DNA of 64,000 nucleotides from a virus, in the IMG/VR virus record IMGVR_UViG_3300030098_004828, positions 62,001 through 126,000 of that record. One strand, written 5' to 3'. Positions 1 to 11,000 of the stretch are shown here, one piece after another. The position numbers and the translations under genes were made by a program. The notes beneath the pieces were generated by a model, which ran no database searches, was not told the origin of the DNA, and saw only the letters and a program-made list of their open reading frames with translations. The stretch's first letter is position 1, and the number at the start of each line of letters is the position of its first letter.

Positions 1-2
1 CT

Positions 3-3000
3 GAAGCTTTTGCAGAATATCATAAACTTCTAGGTCCTGGACAAGAATTTACTTGGCAAGGAAAAATATATAGCACAGATATGGCAGATGATGGTTCAGA
101 ACCTTCAGAAAATAATAATGCTATTAATAATGCAGATTCTAATGCTAATGCTGATAATTCAAATATGAATGATAACAGCGACTCAGAAGAAATTCTTAAT
201 AATGAAGAAGTAGATGAGTTTAATGAACAACCTCAATTTAAAAACAAAAAAATAAAAGATACTTTTAGAATGGATAATTCTTCTTCATTAGCATTTTTAG
301 AAAGTAAATCATCTCCTCTTTTTTCTCTTATAGCTGCTATTGGAGATACTGTTGATTCATATAAATCAGAAAATTTTATAGATCCAGGATCTAAAGAAGA
401 TTATGAAAAATGGTCAATAAAAAACACTACAGATAAAGCCGGTTATATAGATGAGGATGGTAATGTAATATCAGAAAAAGACTATGTAGAAGGAGAAGTT
501 CTTAAAGGAATGCAAGAAAGAACTAATTTAGCTCCAGATGTATTTGGGCAAGCAGTGGGTTATGATGCTAATGCAAAAACAGTGGATTATAAAGGAGGTT
601 CAAAACAAGGAAACTATTTAGAGTCAATGAATCCGGATGCAAATTATTTTGGATTTTCACAAGACACAGAAGGTAATTATATGTTTGAAAACAAATTAGT
701 TACAGATAACCAAGAAGGTACAGTATATAGTCCTACAAGTCAAACAAGATATAGAAGTGATAAACTTATAACAGGATATGAAGGAGATTATTCAGATGAT
801 TTTATTCAATATGATGCAGATGCACAAGAGTATATAGATTATTCTAATCCTGATCATGTAATTCCTGATCAAGCAGGATGGCTTACTCCTATAGCTAATC
901 AACAGCAAAATACAAATAATCCTAATCAACCAACAGGTTCTGATGATATATTTGCTAGATATGGAGGAGGTTTACCTTTGTTTCAAGATAAAGGAGAATT
1001 TAGTATTAATGAACATGGTATAATAGATACATCTGAAATGGAAGGATATGATCCAGATGATCTATATGATTTCCTAGCAGAAAATTATGGTAAAGTAGAT
1101 ACATCTAAACAGCAACAAGCTCTTCTTACAAAATTACAATCTCCAACTTTTAGAGATAGATATGCCGCTAATATATATAATATTACAGGAGAACAATTAT
1201 CTGAAGATGAATTAACAGAAAGAATAAATGCTCAGTATGATTTTACTGCAGCAGGTGCACCATTTCATACTGTATATCCACCAGTTTCACATAGTCCAGG
1301 AGGATTTCCTTATTGGAGTACTACAAATATAAATCCATATCAGCCTAAAGATATTGCAACGATGGACTACTTCGGAACGGGTAATATGATGGATAGAATG
1401 AGGGGTAATAAGGGAATGTTTTTTACTAATAAAGAAGGATATGATATTTCTGAACTACCTATACCAGAACTTGCCCAGTATAGTTTTGTACCTGGTTTAA
1501 ATAAAACAAGACAGGTAGGATGGATGGGTGATAATCCTTGGACTTTTCGTGATGATGCTGATGATACAATTATACATGAGTATGCACATTCATATAATAC
1601 TGATGTATCTCCATTATTTGCACCTGCAGGTAAACAATATATTAATCCAGGAGTTTATTATAATGATAAAGCTGGTGAACGTTATCAAGAATGGTTAACT
1701 AATTTATTTGGTGAAGATTATTTTGATGAAACTAAAACAGATTTTATTTCACAGTGGTCTATGCAACCTCAAGAAATAAGTTCTATGAGATCAGAAAATG
1801 AAGCAGCATTATTATCCTCAGGAATTTGGGATCATAATAAAGAAAAATTTGGTGAGCAACATTTAAATGAATTGTTAGAATCAGATTTTTTATTTCCTAG
1901 AGGTCATTCAATGAAGCATTTACAAGCACTGGGATATGGTGAACTTCGTGGTATGAATAAAGATTTGAGTAAACAACAAAAAGAATATGATCTTCAATTA
2001 ACTAGACTTAACCGTGGTGATTTAACTGATTATATAGATAGCTTTATTATAAATAATGAGGATGATGAATTTGATAGAGACTATGTTAAAGGTGCTATAA
2101 GTACAGATAAATTTAATGAGTTATTTAATCAAAGTCAAAGTCATTTAAAAGAAAAGAAAAGATATTCTAGTTATGATGAATTATTAAGTGACTATAATTC
2201 AGGTAAAAAACGTAAAAAAGAAAAAGCTTCAGAAATATTAGATTTACTTCAAGGTAATTTAAAAGGTGAAATAGATAATATATATCAACCTAATATTGAT
2301 GAACAAGAAGAAAAATTTAATAAACAAAAGGACAAAGTATTACCTAAAATGGAAATGTACTTTAATGAAATAGTAATGGATGATAGTGATGATTTAACAA
2401 GAGCAAAATACGGGGGATCATTACCAAAAGCTCAAGATGGTATATTTGGTATAATGCAAGATGCGCAAAATATGCAAATATTAGATGATCATTATGAGGG
2501 TAATGAAAATAAAACTTATTTTACAGGTAATCCTGTTATTGAGGGTTTAGGTGATCTTAGTAGTTTTTTCGGTACTCCAAGTTATATGCAAGGTATATAT
2601 CATGATCCAAAATATAATCCTCAAAATATAAATTATAATCCATTAGCAACTATAGATGCATTAAATGAAGACATGATTAATAGATTTGAAGGTCCTACTT
2701 TTAATAGGTCTGGTTATCCTCAAATTTGGGATCCAAAATTAATATATAATGATCTAATTAGAGAAGGTGGTTTGAGAGGAGAGCATGGATATATTCCACA
2801 AACAGTACGAGGTACAAAAAATGATCCAATACATAATTCTATACTTGAAGGTGATTTAAATATGCTTGAATATACAAACAATATGCTTCTTGCACCAAAG
2901 TATAGACAAACATTAAAAATAGAAGTAAGAGAAAGTTTAAAAGGTGATAAATCTTTTAATAGATTAAGTGAAAATGAAAAAACACAAATAGTTGAACAAT

Positions 3001-5312
3001 ATGTTCAAAAAATATTAGATGATAGATTTACATCAATAAGAAATACTATATGGGGAACTAGAAAAGAAAATGATATAGGAACTGCAGGAAGTTATTATTA
3101 TAGTTATGATAATGATAATCCATACCATGTAATTTCTAATAATCCAAATGCAAGTGTTTATACAGATATACATGAGAATCAACATGCAATGACTATGGGT
3201 AACCGTGGTTTAACAACTCATGCTTTTGATACTTATAAGGATGCTAAGTGGATGAATCCACAAGAATTTATGAAACTACAATATGAAGGTATAATACCAG
3301 AAGATCTTAAGTATCAAGAAGCTTTTGGTACAGGTAATTATTTAGCAGATCCAACTGAAATGGCTGCTAGAAGAGATGAAGTTATGTATTGGCTTGCATC
3401 TAAAGGAATTTATGATCATCACGGAAGAATAGAAGGTGTACCTAGTAAATATACTCCAGAAATAGATGCACAAATAAGATCAATAATAGATAGTGGTGAG
3501 GCTCCTCACTTCTTAGAAGAGTTCTATGGTACTGACAAAATGATTAATATGGGTCCCAAAATGGGAGATCAATGGAATAAAAAAGTTTCTCCAGAAGATA
3601 TGCTTCAAATTTGGAATACTATAGCAATGGAAGAAGAGATTGGTGATGATTTAGGTATTGAATATGGAATGGGTAAATATGGTAAAGAAATCCCATTACC
3701 TAAAGCTCAGATGTGGAATTCTGAAGTAGATGATATAACAACGGAAGATCTTTATAATTCTAATGCACAAACTTATGATGCTAATACAGATGTAACAGGA
3801 GGGGTATATGGTAATCAAGGTCATAGTTCTTATAATGATGGAACTGGATCTAATGCAGGTAATCAAGTATTTGTTCCTGAGCCTTATATAGGAAATGTAA
3901 ATGGAACATGGGGTGTAGATACATCTGCAACAGCAATTACAGATGCTATATCTAATCAAGCTCTTCCTAGCGGTACACCATATGATCCTGATTGGGAAGG
4001 TGATGATTTAACAAGAGATTTCCAAATGTTTGAAGATGCTTATGGAACAGATAATTTAGAAATATTAAAAAGAAATCTTACAGGTGCAGCTAATTTTGTA
4101 CCAGATGATACAACAGTTACAACAGAAACAACAGATACATCACCTACAGATGATGAATTATTTAATAGAGAACTTACAGATTTTACTGAAGAAGAAGAAG
4201 AACAATTAGAAAAAGAAAATAAAAGAAGTTTTAAAGATAGAATTGAGGCAGGATACAATAAGATGAGGAGATTTATGGATAGTAAAGGAATGCAGGTTGC
4301 AACTAAAACTGCTAAAAACATTGTAAATATTGCATCTCCTATTAATGCTGCATTAGAAGCAAGAGAAGAAAAAAGACAAAGAGAACAAAGAATGGATCAG
4401 ATTAGATATGCTGATAATGCATATCAAATAAAGGATGCTGATTTAACTGGCTCTCAAGGTAATTATGATCAATTTGGAAATTTTAGACCGTCTTCACAAA
4501 CTATAGTTATGAATAAAGGAAAGTATGGTACAGAATTAACAAACGCATTATATGGTGGTTTACCAAAAGCACAAATAGGTGCAAATGATAATGTTGCAAT
4601 AGAAGGTGATACTTCAGGTAATGTAAGATTGGAGGGTAATATAGATGTGTTTAATACTTGGGCAGATAGAAGTGCTAGCTGTAGCGGTGGTAGTTGTGAT
4701 TGGTCAAAGCAAGATAAATCAGGAGAAGTATTTGGAGGAATACAATTAGAAACGGGTGTTCAAGGAAGTCCCTCTATAACATCTACAACTACTCCTGCAA
4801 CAACAACAACTAATACTACAACTACAGTTGATGTAGGTGAATCAAATAATTTTGTACCAGAAGAAGTTACTACAACTACAACAACACCAGCTTCAACTAC
4901 TAAGCATTATAATCTTAATGATTTTGTATTTAATATAGGACCTAGAGCATATGCAGGATATGTAGGAGATTCTGGAATTGGATTTGGACTTGAAGCAAGT
5001 GCAGGATTTAAATCAAGAGATTTTAAAAACTTTGATCCATATGCTACAACTAGAGGTTCAATAGGATATTTGGGAGACGGTTGGGGAGTGTCAGGTTTTG
5101 GTGATGTTGATCTTTTAAATAAAACAATAAATCCAGGTGCAAGAGTTAATTATGGACCTGGATATATAGAAGGTACATATGATATAAATACAGGTAATCC
5201 AAATATAATGGCAGGACTTTCTTTTAGCTTTAAAGAAGGTGGTGAAATGGATTTAGATGAAGAAACAATTAATCAATTAATAGCTGCAGGTGCAGAAATA
5301 GAAATATTATAA
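3..5312 (+). CDS. Modular virion-type protein with two zincin motifs, N-terminus cut by window edge
   Basis: The frame is open to the left edge. Before the ATG at 81 it reads a segment containing FTWQGKIYSTD, like the FTWNGKxYxTE motif I recall from Bacteroidota phage proteins, so the true start is probably outside the window. Residues counted from the ATG at 81: an acidic Asn-rich start, then HExxH zinc-protease motifs at H499-H503 (HEYAH) and H1031-H1035 (HENQH). Each is followed by a P-x-E stretch (QPQEISSMR; DPTEMAARRDE) that could supply the third zinc ligand. Segments are separated by a repeated linker: YGGGLP at 294, YGGSLPKAQ at 777, YGKEIPLPKAQ at 1200, YGGLPKAQ at 1491. A Thr-rich stretch (about 1575-1605) precedes a Gly/aromatic C-terminal region resembling an outer-membrane barrel (about 1610-1715). 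It lies 2 nt before the next gene. I infer a structural or injected polyprotein; the exact role is unknown. Confidence 0.85.
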   Translation, partial: EAFAEYHKLLGPGQEFTWQGKIYSTDMADDGSEPSENNNAINNADSNANADNSNMNDNSDSEEILNNEEVDEFNEQPQFKNKKIKDTFRMDNSSSLAFLESKSSPLFSLIAAIGDTVDSYKSENFIDPGSKEDYEKWSIKNTTDKAGYIDEDGNVISEKDYVEGEVLKGMQERTNLAPDVFGQAVGYDANAKTVDYKGGSKQGNYLESMNPDANYFGFSQDTEGNYMFENKLVTDNQEGTVYSPTSQTRYRSDKLITGYEGDYSDDFIQYDADAQEYIDYSNPDHVIPDQAGWLTPIANQQQNTNNPNQPTGSDDIFARYGGGLPLFQDKGEFSINEHGIIDTSEMEGYDPDDLYDFLAENYGKVDTSKQQQALLTKLQSPTFRDRYAANIYNITGEQLSEDELTERINAQYDFTAAGAPFHTVYPPVSHSPGGFPYWSTTNINPYQPKDIATMDYFGTGNMMDRMRGNKGMFFTNKEGYDISELPIPELAQYSFVPGLNKTRQVGWMGDNPWTFRDDADDTIIHEYAHSYNTDVSPLFAPAGKQYINPGVYYNDKAGERYQEWLTNLFGEDYFDETKTDFISQWSMQPQEISSMRSENEAALLSSGIWDHNKEKFGEQHLNELLESDFLFPRGHSMKHLQALGYGELRGMNKDLSKQQKEYDLQLTRLNRGDLTDYIDSFIINNEDDEFDRDYVKGAISTDKFNELFNQSQSHLKEKKRYSSYDELLSDYNSGKKRKKEKASEILDLLQGNLKGEIDNIYQPNIDEQEEKFNKQKDKVLPKMEMYFNEIVMDDSDDLTRAKYGGSLPKAQDGIFGIMQDAQNMQILDDHYEGNENKTYFTGNPVIEGLGDLSSFFGTPSYMQGIYHDPKYNPQNINYNPLATIDALNEDMINRFEGPTFNRSGYPQIWDPKLIYNDLIREGGLRGEHGYIPQTVRGTKNDPIHNSILEGDLNMLEYTNNMLLAPKYRQTLKIEVRESLKGDKSFNRLSENEKTQIVEQYVQKILDDRFTSIRNTIWGTRKENDIGTAGSYYYSYDNDNPYHVISNNPNASVYTDIHENQHAMTMGNRGLTTHAFDTYKDAKWMNPQEFMKLQYEGIIPEDLKYQEAFGTGNYLADPTEMAARRDEVMYWLASKGIYDHHGRIEGVPSKYTPEIDAQIRSIIDSGEAPHFLEEFYGTDKMINMGPKMGDQWNKKVSPEDMLQIWNTIAMEEEIGDDLGIEYGMGKYGKEIPLPKAQMWNSEVDDITTEDLYNSNAQTYDANTDVTGGVYGNQGHSSYNDGTGSNAGNQVFVPEPYIGNVNGTWGVDTSATAITDAISNQALPSGTPYDPDWEGDDLTRDFQMFEDAYGTDNLEILKRNLTGAANFVPDDTTVTTETTDTSPTDDELFNRELTDFTEEEEEQLEKENKRSFKDRIEAGYNKMRRFMDSKGMQVATKTAKNIVNIASPINAALEAREEKRQREQRMDQIRYADNAYQIKDADLTGSQGNYDQFGNFRPSSQTIVMNKGKYGTELTNALYGGLPKAQIGANDNVAIEGDTSGNVRLEGNIDVFNTWADRSASCSGGSCDWSKQDKSGEVFGGIQLETGVQGSPSITSTTTPATTTTNTTTTVDVGESNNFVPEEVTTTTTTPASTTKHYNLNDFVFNIGPRAYAGYVGDSGIGFGLEASAGFKSRDFKNFDPYATTRGSIGYLGDGWGVSGFGDVDLLNKTINPGARVNYGPGYIEGTYDINTGNPNIMAGLSFSFKEGGEMDLDEETINQLIAAGAEIEIL

Positions 5313-5314
5313 CT

Positions 5315-7942
5315 ATGGCAAGAGTAAAAATAAAAAAGCTTCCGCAAGGAATGGAACTTAAAGATGGTAAACTAGTTAGAGTTATGGCTTCAGGAGGAGC
5401 TACTAGAACTGGAGATCAAAGAAATTATGGTTTAGTTAAATTGCCTGAGTTAATTGATGAAAAAGATGATAGCGGACAAAAAGCATATAGTGAAGTTAAT
5501 AAAACTTTAGGACCTGTACCAAGAGATGAAGCTAATCTTGAGGCAGAAAAAGGAGAAACTGTTTTAACTGATATGAATAATGATGGTGATTTTGAGTTAT
5601 ATGAAATTACTGGTAATAGACATTCTAGTGGAGGAACTCCTTTAAGATTGCCACCTCAATCTTTTGTATATTCTGATACTCAAAAAATGAAATTTAATAA
5701 AGATGAGTTAGCTGAATTAGGACTAGATCAAAAAAAGAAAATTACACCAGCAGATGCATCTAAAAAATTTGGATTAAATGAATTTATAGAAAAATTGGAT
5801 AATGAATATGATGATCCAATTTCAAAAGAAACAGCTCATTATATGTTAGATAAAAACAAAATGAAGTTATCTCACATAGCGTTTTTACAAGAACATAAAA
5901 AAGAATTTAAAGAAGGTGTACCTTTAGCATCTTATCCTTATATACAAAAACAAGGTATAGATCCAATACAATTTTCTTCACAAGTTCAAGGTATAACTGA
6001 ACAAGAAGCTCAAGCAGAAGCATTACTACAAATGCCTGTAGATATGCAAGCAAAAATAATGGAGTTAAAAAACTTCATGCAACAAGTAAGTCAAAAAGAT
6101 GCACAAGAAACTCAGGCAGTTAATCATCAATTAGCAATGGGTGAACCTCCTGTTGCTCCAATGCCTCAAGGGCAACAACCTATGATGCCACCTCAAGGAC
6201 AACCAATGGCTCCTCCTCCAGGAATGCCTCAAGGAGATCCTATGCAAGCGCCTATGCCACCACAACAACCAATGGCACCACCTCAAGACATGGCTCAACA
6301 ACCTATGCCACCAATGGGACAACCAATGGTTAAAGAAGGAGGAGATCCTTTTATGAATAATGACTTATATAATTTCATGTATGGTGGAGATTTACCTAAA
6401 GCACAAAATGGAAGAAATGTATATTACAGTCCAAATGCTACAGCTAGTATGGATGCATTAACTCCGTATTATTCAATAACTATGGCTGAAGATATAGGAG
6501 AAGGGGGATATGCATATACACAAAAGGGACCAGAAGGAGGATATTATGGTGATGTAGATTCTGATCATATGGAAGTTTTCTATAATAGAAATAAAGATAT
6601 CATGTTAGATATGGGTATTGAAAGCTATGATCAGTTTAATCCTGAAACTCATACTCAAGATTATCAAAATAAATATAATGAAAGACTGAAAAATGCATGG
6701 GATAATAATCCAGATTTACAACAACAATTTAGAAATAAACTTAATAATCAAGATGCAGGATGGGATGAATTCTCAGAATTAGGATTTTATGGTCCAGAAG
6801 GTAGTTCTACACATGCTGATAATCAATTTGGAGAATATACTTGGAGTAGACCTGGTTTAAATGCACTTGAAGTAGAAGAAGATCCTTGTCCTAATAGAGA
6901 TAGTGTTAAAGCACAATGTGATGCTCAAGGATTACCATTTATTGAAGCAGAATGTAGATGTGGAGAAGGAGAAAAAGATGATCCTATACAAAAGGTAACC
7001 GAAGAAGTAGATCCAGAATTTTGGTTGCAGGATAAAATGAAAGTTGCTGGAGCTATAGCTAATAAATTTAATATTAAAAAAAGATATCCGTGGGCTCCTA
7101 CATATGATGAACAGCAGATAGATCCTGTATTTACAAGTCCAGATAGAGAGATAGCAGCTTTAAGTGAAAATGCTAATCAAGCATTAACTGCTGCATCTAA
7201 ATTTTCAGGACCTCAAAGAACCGCTGCTTTTGCTTCTCAAATACAAGGAAAATTAGCTGATCAAATAAATGATACAATAAATAAAAATGCTGCTGCTAAT
7301 ATTAAAGTTGCAAATGATTCATTAAAAACAAATGCTCTTTTAGCACATGAAGCTGATAAATTAAATAAAGCTTCTAAGCAGAATCTATATGACAAGACAA
7401 TATTAACAGATGAAAATTATGATATTGCTGTAGCTAAAGCAAATGAGCAAATATTAAAACATACAGCAAATGCATATACTAATAGAGCATATACTCATAA
7501 TTTAAATGAATTATATCCTCAATTCAATATTAATCCAGAAACAGGTGGAATAGCAGAGTTTGATCCTAAATATACACAGGAACCTCAACCTAAAACTCCA
7601 GCTGAAAAAGATGCTGCTTTAAAAGAGTATATAAGAAAAAATAATGAATTGAAAAAACAGAACATGGAGATAGGGGATATGCCTGAAGAATTAAGAAATC
7701 AAATATTTTTAGATGGAAATAATCCAGGAGGTGATGATCAGTGGAAAAATTTATTTACAGATCCTTCATCTAGTCCTTATCCTACAGGGCCTGAGGCTAC
7801 TGGACCAAGTCCTTTAATTGATCCAAGTATGTTAGGTTACCCTGGTGCTAAATGGGGAAAAGAAACGAGAAAGCAAAGAATAGCAAGAAAAGGAGCGGAA
7901 TTAAGACAATGGTTTTCACCATTAAGAAAAAGATGGGTATAA
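5315..7942 (+). CDS. Structural protein with Met/Pro/Gln-rich linker
   Basis: The 875-residue product starts 2 nt after the preceding stop. Its N-terminal 150 residues contain NLEAEKGETVLTDMNNDGD, GNRHSSGGTPLRLPPQSF and FVYSDTQKMKF. I recognise this arrangement from structural proteins of crAss-like and other Bacteroidota phages; the function there is not established as far as I know. Residues about 262-340 are a low-complexity linker of Met, Pro, Gln and Gly with repeats such as MPPQGQPMAPP. The YGGDLPKAQ peptide follows at residue 356, marking the boundary to a second domain with a Cys pair region (PCPNRDSVKAQCDAQG). The last third is an Ala/Asn-rich helix-forming region (about 610-740). 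The C-terminus is basic (RKQRIARKG...RKRWV). No catalytic motif is visible. It sits in the late operon between two other large virion-type genes. Confidence 0.85.
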   Translation: MARVKIKKLPQGMELKDGKLVRVMASGGATRTGDQRNYGLVKLPELIDEKDDSGQKAYSEVNKTLGPVPRDEANLEAEKGETVLTDMNNDGDFELYEITGNRHSSGGTPLRLPPQSFVYSDTQKMKFNKDELAELGLDQKKKITPADASKKFGLNEFIEKLDNEYDDPISKETAHYMLDKNKMKLSHIAFLQEHKKEFKEGVPLASYPYIQKQGIDPIQFSSQVQGITEQEAQAEALLQMPVDMQAKIMELKNFMQQVSQKDAQETQAVNHQLAMGEPPVAPMPQGQQPMMPPQGQPMAPPPGMPQGDPMQAPMPPQQPMAPPQDMAQQPMPPMGQPMVKEGGDPFMNNDLYNFMYGGDLPKAQNGRNVYYSPNATASMDALTPYYSITMAEDIGEGGYAYTQKGPEGGYYGDVDSDHMEVFYNRNKDIMLDMGIESYDQFNPETHTQDYQNKYNERLKNAWDNNPDLQQQFRNKLNNQDAGWDEFSELGFYGPEGSSTHADNQFGEYTWSRPGLNALEVEEDPCPNRDSVKAQCDAQGLPFIEAECRCGEGEKDDPIQKVTEEVDPEFWLQDKMKVAGAIANKFNIKKRYPWAPTYDEQQIDPVFTSPDREIAALSENANQALTAASKFSGPQRTAAFASQIQGKLADQINDTINKNAAANIKVANDSLKTNALLAHEADKLNKASKQNLYDKTILTDENYDIAVAKANEQILKHTANAYTNRAYTHNLNELYPQFNINPETGGIAEFDPKYTQEPQPKTPAEKDAALKEYIRKNNELKKQNMEIGDMPEELRNQIFLDGNNPGGDDQWKNLFTDPSSSPYPTGPEATGPSPLIDPSMLGYPGAKWGKETRKQRIARKGAELRQWFSPLRKRWV

Positions 7943-7990
7943 TTTAAACTTTAAAAGTGTAGAATGAAAAGAAGAAAAACTTATAAAATT

Positions 7991-8006
7991 TTAGTATCTT
8001 AGTATT
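7991..8006 (+). promoter_or_regulatory. TTAGTAT-type box directly before start codon
   Basis: TTAGTATCTTAGTATT directly abuts the ATG at 8007. A 15-of-16 match abuts the ATG at 29070, and a related box abuts the ATG at 40438. It could be a promoter giving an almost leaderless transcript, since TATCTTAG resembles the Bacteroidota -7 element TAnnTTTG. It could also be a translation-initiation leader. The sequence alone does not decide. Confidence 0.45.
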
Positions 8007-11000
8007 ATGGCAAGTTATATAGAAGGTGTACAAGATTATATACCAAATTTAGAAGTATTTACTCCAGATTATCAGTTTTTAAATAATGTTTTAAAGACTA
8101 GACAAGATAGGTATGATGCAGGTTTTGAGCAAGTTAATCAGCTTTATGGTCAAATTGTACATGCTCCTTTAACAAATCCTCATAACATTGAAAAGAGACA
8201 ACAATATGTTGATGGTTTAAGTGAAAAAATTAAACAAGTTAGTGGGTTAGATCTTTCTTTAAATCAGAATATTACTACAGCACGTTCTTTATTTAAACCT
8301 TTCTATGAAGATAAAAATATGCTTTTTGATATGGCTTGGTCACAAATGTATAAAGATGGAATGACTCAAGCTAAAATGTATAAGGAATCTGCAGATGAAG
8401 AAGTCCGTAAAAAATATTGGGACTATGGAATTAGATGGATGGATATACAAAAAGAAAAAATGGTAAATTCACCTTTAGAAAATATAATGAGTGTCCCTAT
8501 GCCAGAATATCATGAAGATCCAAATCTTTATGCTAGAGCTGTAAAGTCTTTATCAACTTTTGGACCTGAAGGTAAAGGTATGGTTATACAAAAACCTAGT
8601 ACATCTCCTGATGATTTTTGGTTATATGATCAAATAAATGGATCATTAATTTATGCAGAACCTGTTGGTGAAAGAATAAATGATGAAACTGGAAAAAAGG
8701 AAACTATATATCATAATCCAGCAATGCCTTATTTAGCTAGAACCTTATTAAATGATCCTGAAGTTATAGATGGTTATAGAATAAGAGCAGAAGTTGATGC
8801 TTATGATTATGGTAAAGCACACGCACAACAATTTGGTGGAGATGAAAAGCTTGCTAGATTAAACTTTATGAAAACATTTATAGATGATACAACTAATACA
8901 GCTATTCAGCAATTAGCAGAATTTAATACTATTCATGAACGTGATAAAAATATTGCTTTAAATTGGGAAGCATATCAAAAACAATTTGGAATTGTACCAG
9001 GAAGTCAAGATGAAAAACTTTTAAAAGAATTTGAAACAAAATATTTCCTTAATGAGCAGAGCATGTTATCATTAAGAAAAGATATACAAAGAATTCAGCA
9101 ACCAACAGAAGAATATAATTCAATGTTTAATACAATGATTTATGCATATGCGATGTCTATGATAGATCATGATTTAACAAGTGCAACACAATTTTATGGT
9201 GATGCTACAGCAAAGATTACAAGAAAACATAATCCATATAAAATGGAAGCTATACAAGCTGAGAATAGAAGAAATCAAGCAATATTAGAATCTTGGTTAA
9301 GAACGCAAGAAGCAATAGCAAAAGGAGAAATGGCAAATCCTGGATTATTATTTCCAGAAGCAAATCCTATGACGGGAGATGCTAGTAAACATGGTTATAC
9401 ATATGACGATATTTCAGAAGTTCTTGGTGAAGATTTTACAGTGTTTGATGACGGTTTCAACGCTTTACAAAAATCAATGAAGACAGACGTGTATACACCT
9501 ATGATGAATGATATAACTAAATTATATTTAGGAGTAGATGGTATTAGAAATACATTGAGAGGAGATGGTCCTATAGGAACAATTGAATTTGTAGATTCAG
9601 ATGGTGTAACAAAAAATGTAACATTAAATGAAGCTGTTCCATTATTATTAGAGGATCCAGATGCTTTAAATGAAGTCTATGATAAAGCTATGTCTTACTG
9701 GAATAATGAAGTATACATAGATGGAGTGCTGACAAATACAAATGTTCCTCAAAAAAAATTCTATCAAGAATTATCAAACTACCTTAATGAAAGTGAAGCA
9801 GATAGACTTTTAGCTCAAAATTATATTAATACAGGTTTAAATGAATGGATGCAAACTGTTGATGCAACATTAACTATGATGAATACTGCAGATGGAGCAT
9901 ATGGTGATTTAAATAATTCAGAATTTCCTCCTATGGTTATAACAGAACTTGATAAATATTTAATGAAAGAACAAAAAATACCATGGGAAATAGTAAATAA
10001 AGAAGGAGGTGCTAGAGATCAGCACTTAGCAGAACATCCTAATGATGTTAGAAAAGATCAAAGAACTTTTCTTTTTAAAGATGAATATGAACATATAGTG
10101 TTAAATAGTTATAATGCTGTTAATAATGATAATAAACATTTAAAAAGTGTTTTAGAAACAGCTCTTAATGATTATAAGATACAAAATAATTTACCAGCAG
10201 GTTGGCCAGGCCCAACTTATGAACAAGTAACTATACAACCAACTAATACTTATGGTGTTAGTGGAGCAAATACTGGAGGTACTGAATTACGAATAGTTGA
10301 TCCTGGAATTAGTAGTCAAGAGGCAACTAAAATTATGCAACAAATTATGTCTCAAAATCCATTGTTTCAAGGTAAAGAAGATTACTGGAGATGGGAAGTT
10401 CCTTTTACACAAGGTACAACATCACAAGGACAGACTCAAGATGTAGGAGCATATTCTAATTATCTTAATATGGGTAAATCTGATCAACAAATAGCTGATA
10501 GTAAAAAGGCTAACATTGTATACTCTGGTCCAACTTTAGATGGAGATGTTGCTGAATATTATGATTTAATGGAAAAGAATGTTAATAATATTATGACAGA
10601 TGCTAATGCAAGAGGAGAATATGGTTTACCTTCTTATAATTTAAGAGCATATCTTGAAGGTGCAGATCCTAATTTAGGTGTAGCTGGTATATTATCAACA
10701 CCTGTTCAAGTTAATTTTGATGTTAAAAATATGCATCCAAATAGTGATGGATATAAAACATGGGTTGATATAATGAATGCTATGAATTCAGATGCAGGAG
10801 GAAATGTAATTATTAAATTAGGAGATTGGAGTGGTACATTTGATCCTAATGACACAGAAGATGATCCTTTAGCTGTAAAACTATTACAAGAATATAGTAA
10901 TATGGTAAGAAAAGATGCTGGTAATGCAAAAGCTGGAGAAACAAGAGCTACAGGTACAGTTATTTATTCAGAAATAGGAGGAGGTCCAGGAGCTGCAGGA

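Noticed and set aside
6120-6340. Met/Pro/Gln-rich repeat considered as collagen-like tail fibre
   Set aside because: It lacks a G-x-y triplet period; it is a flexible linker between two domains of a structural protein.
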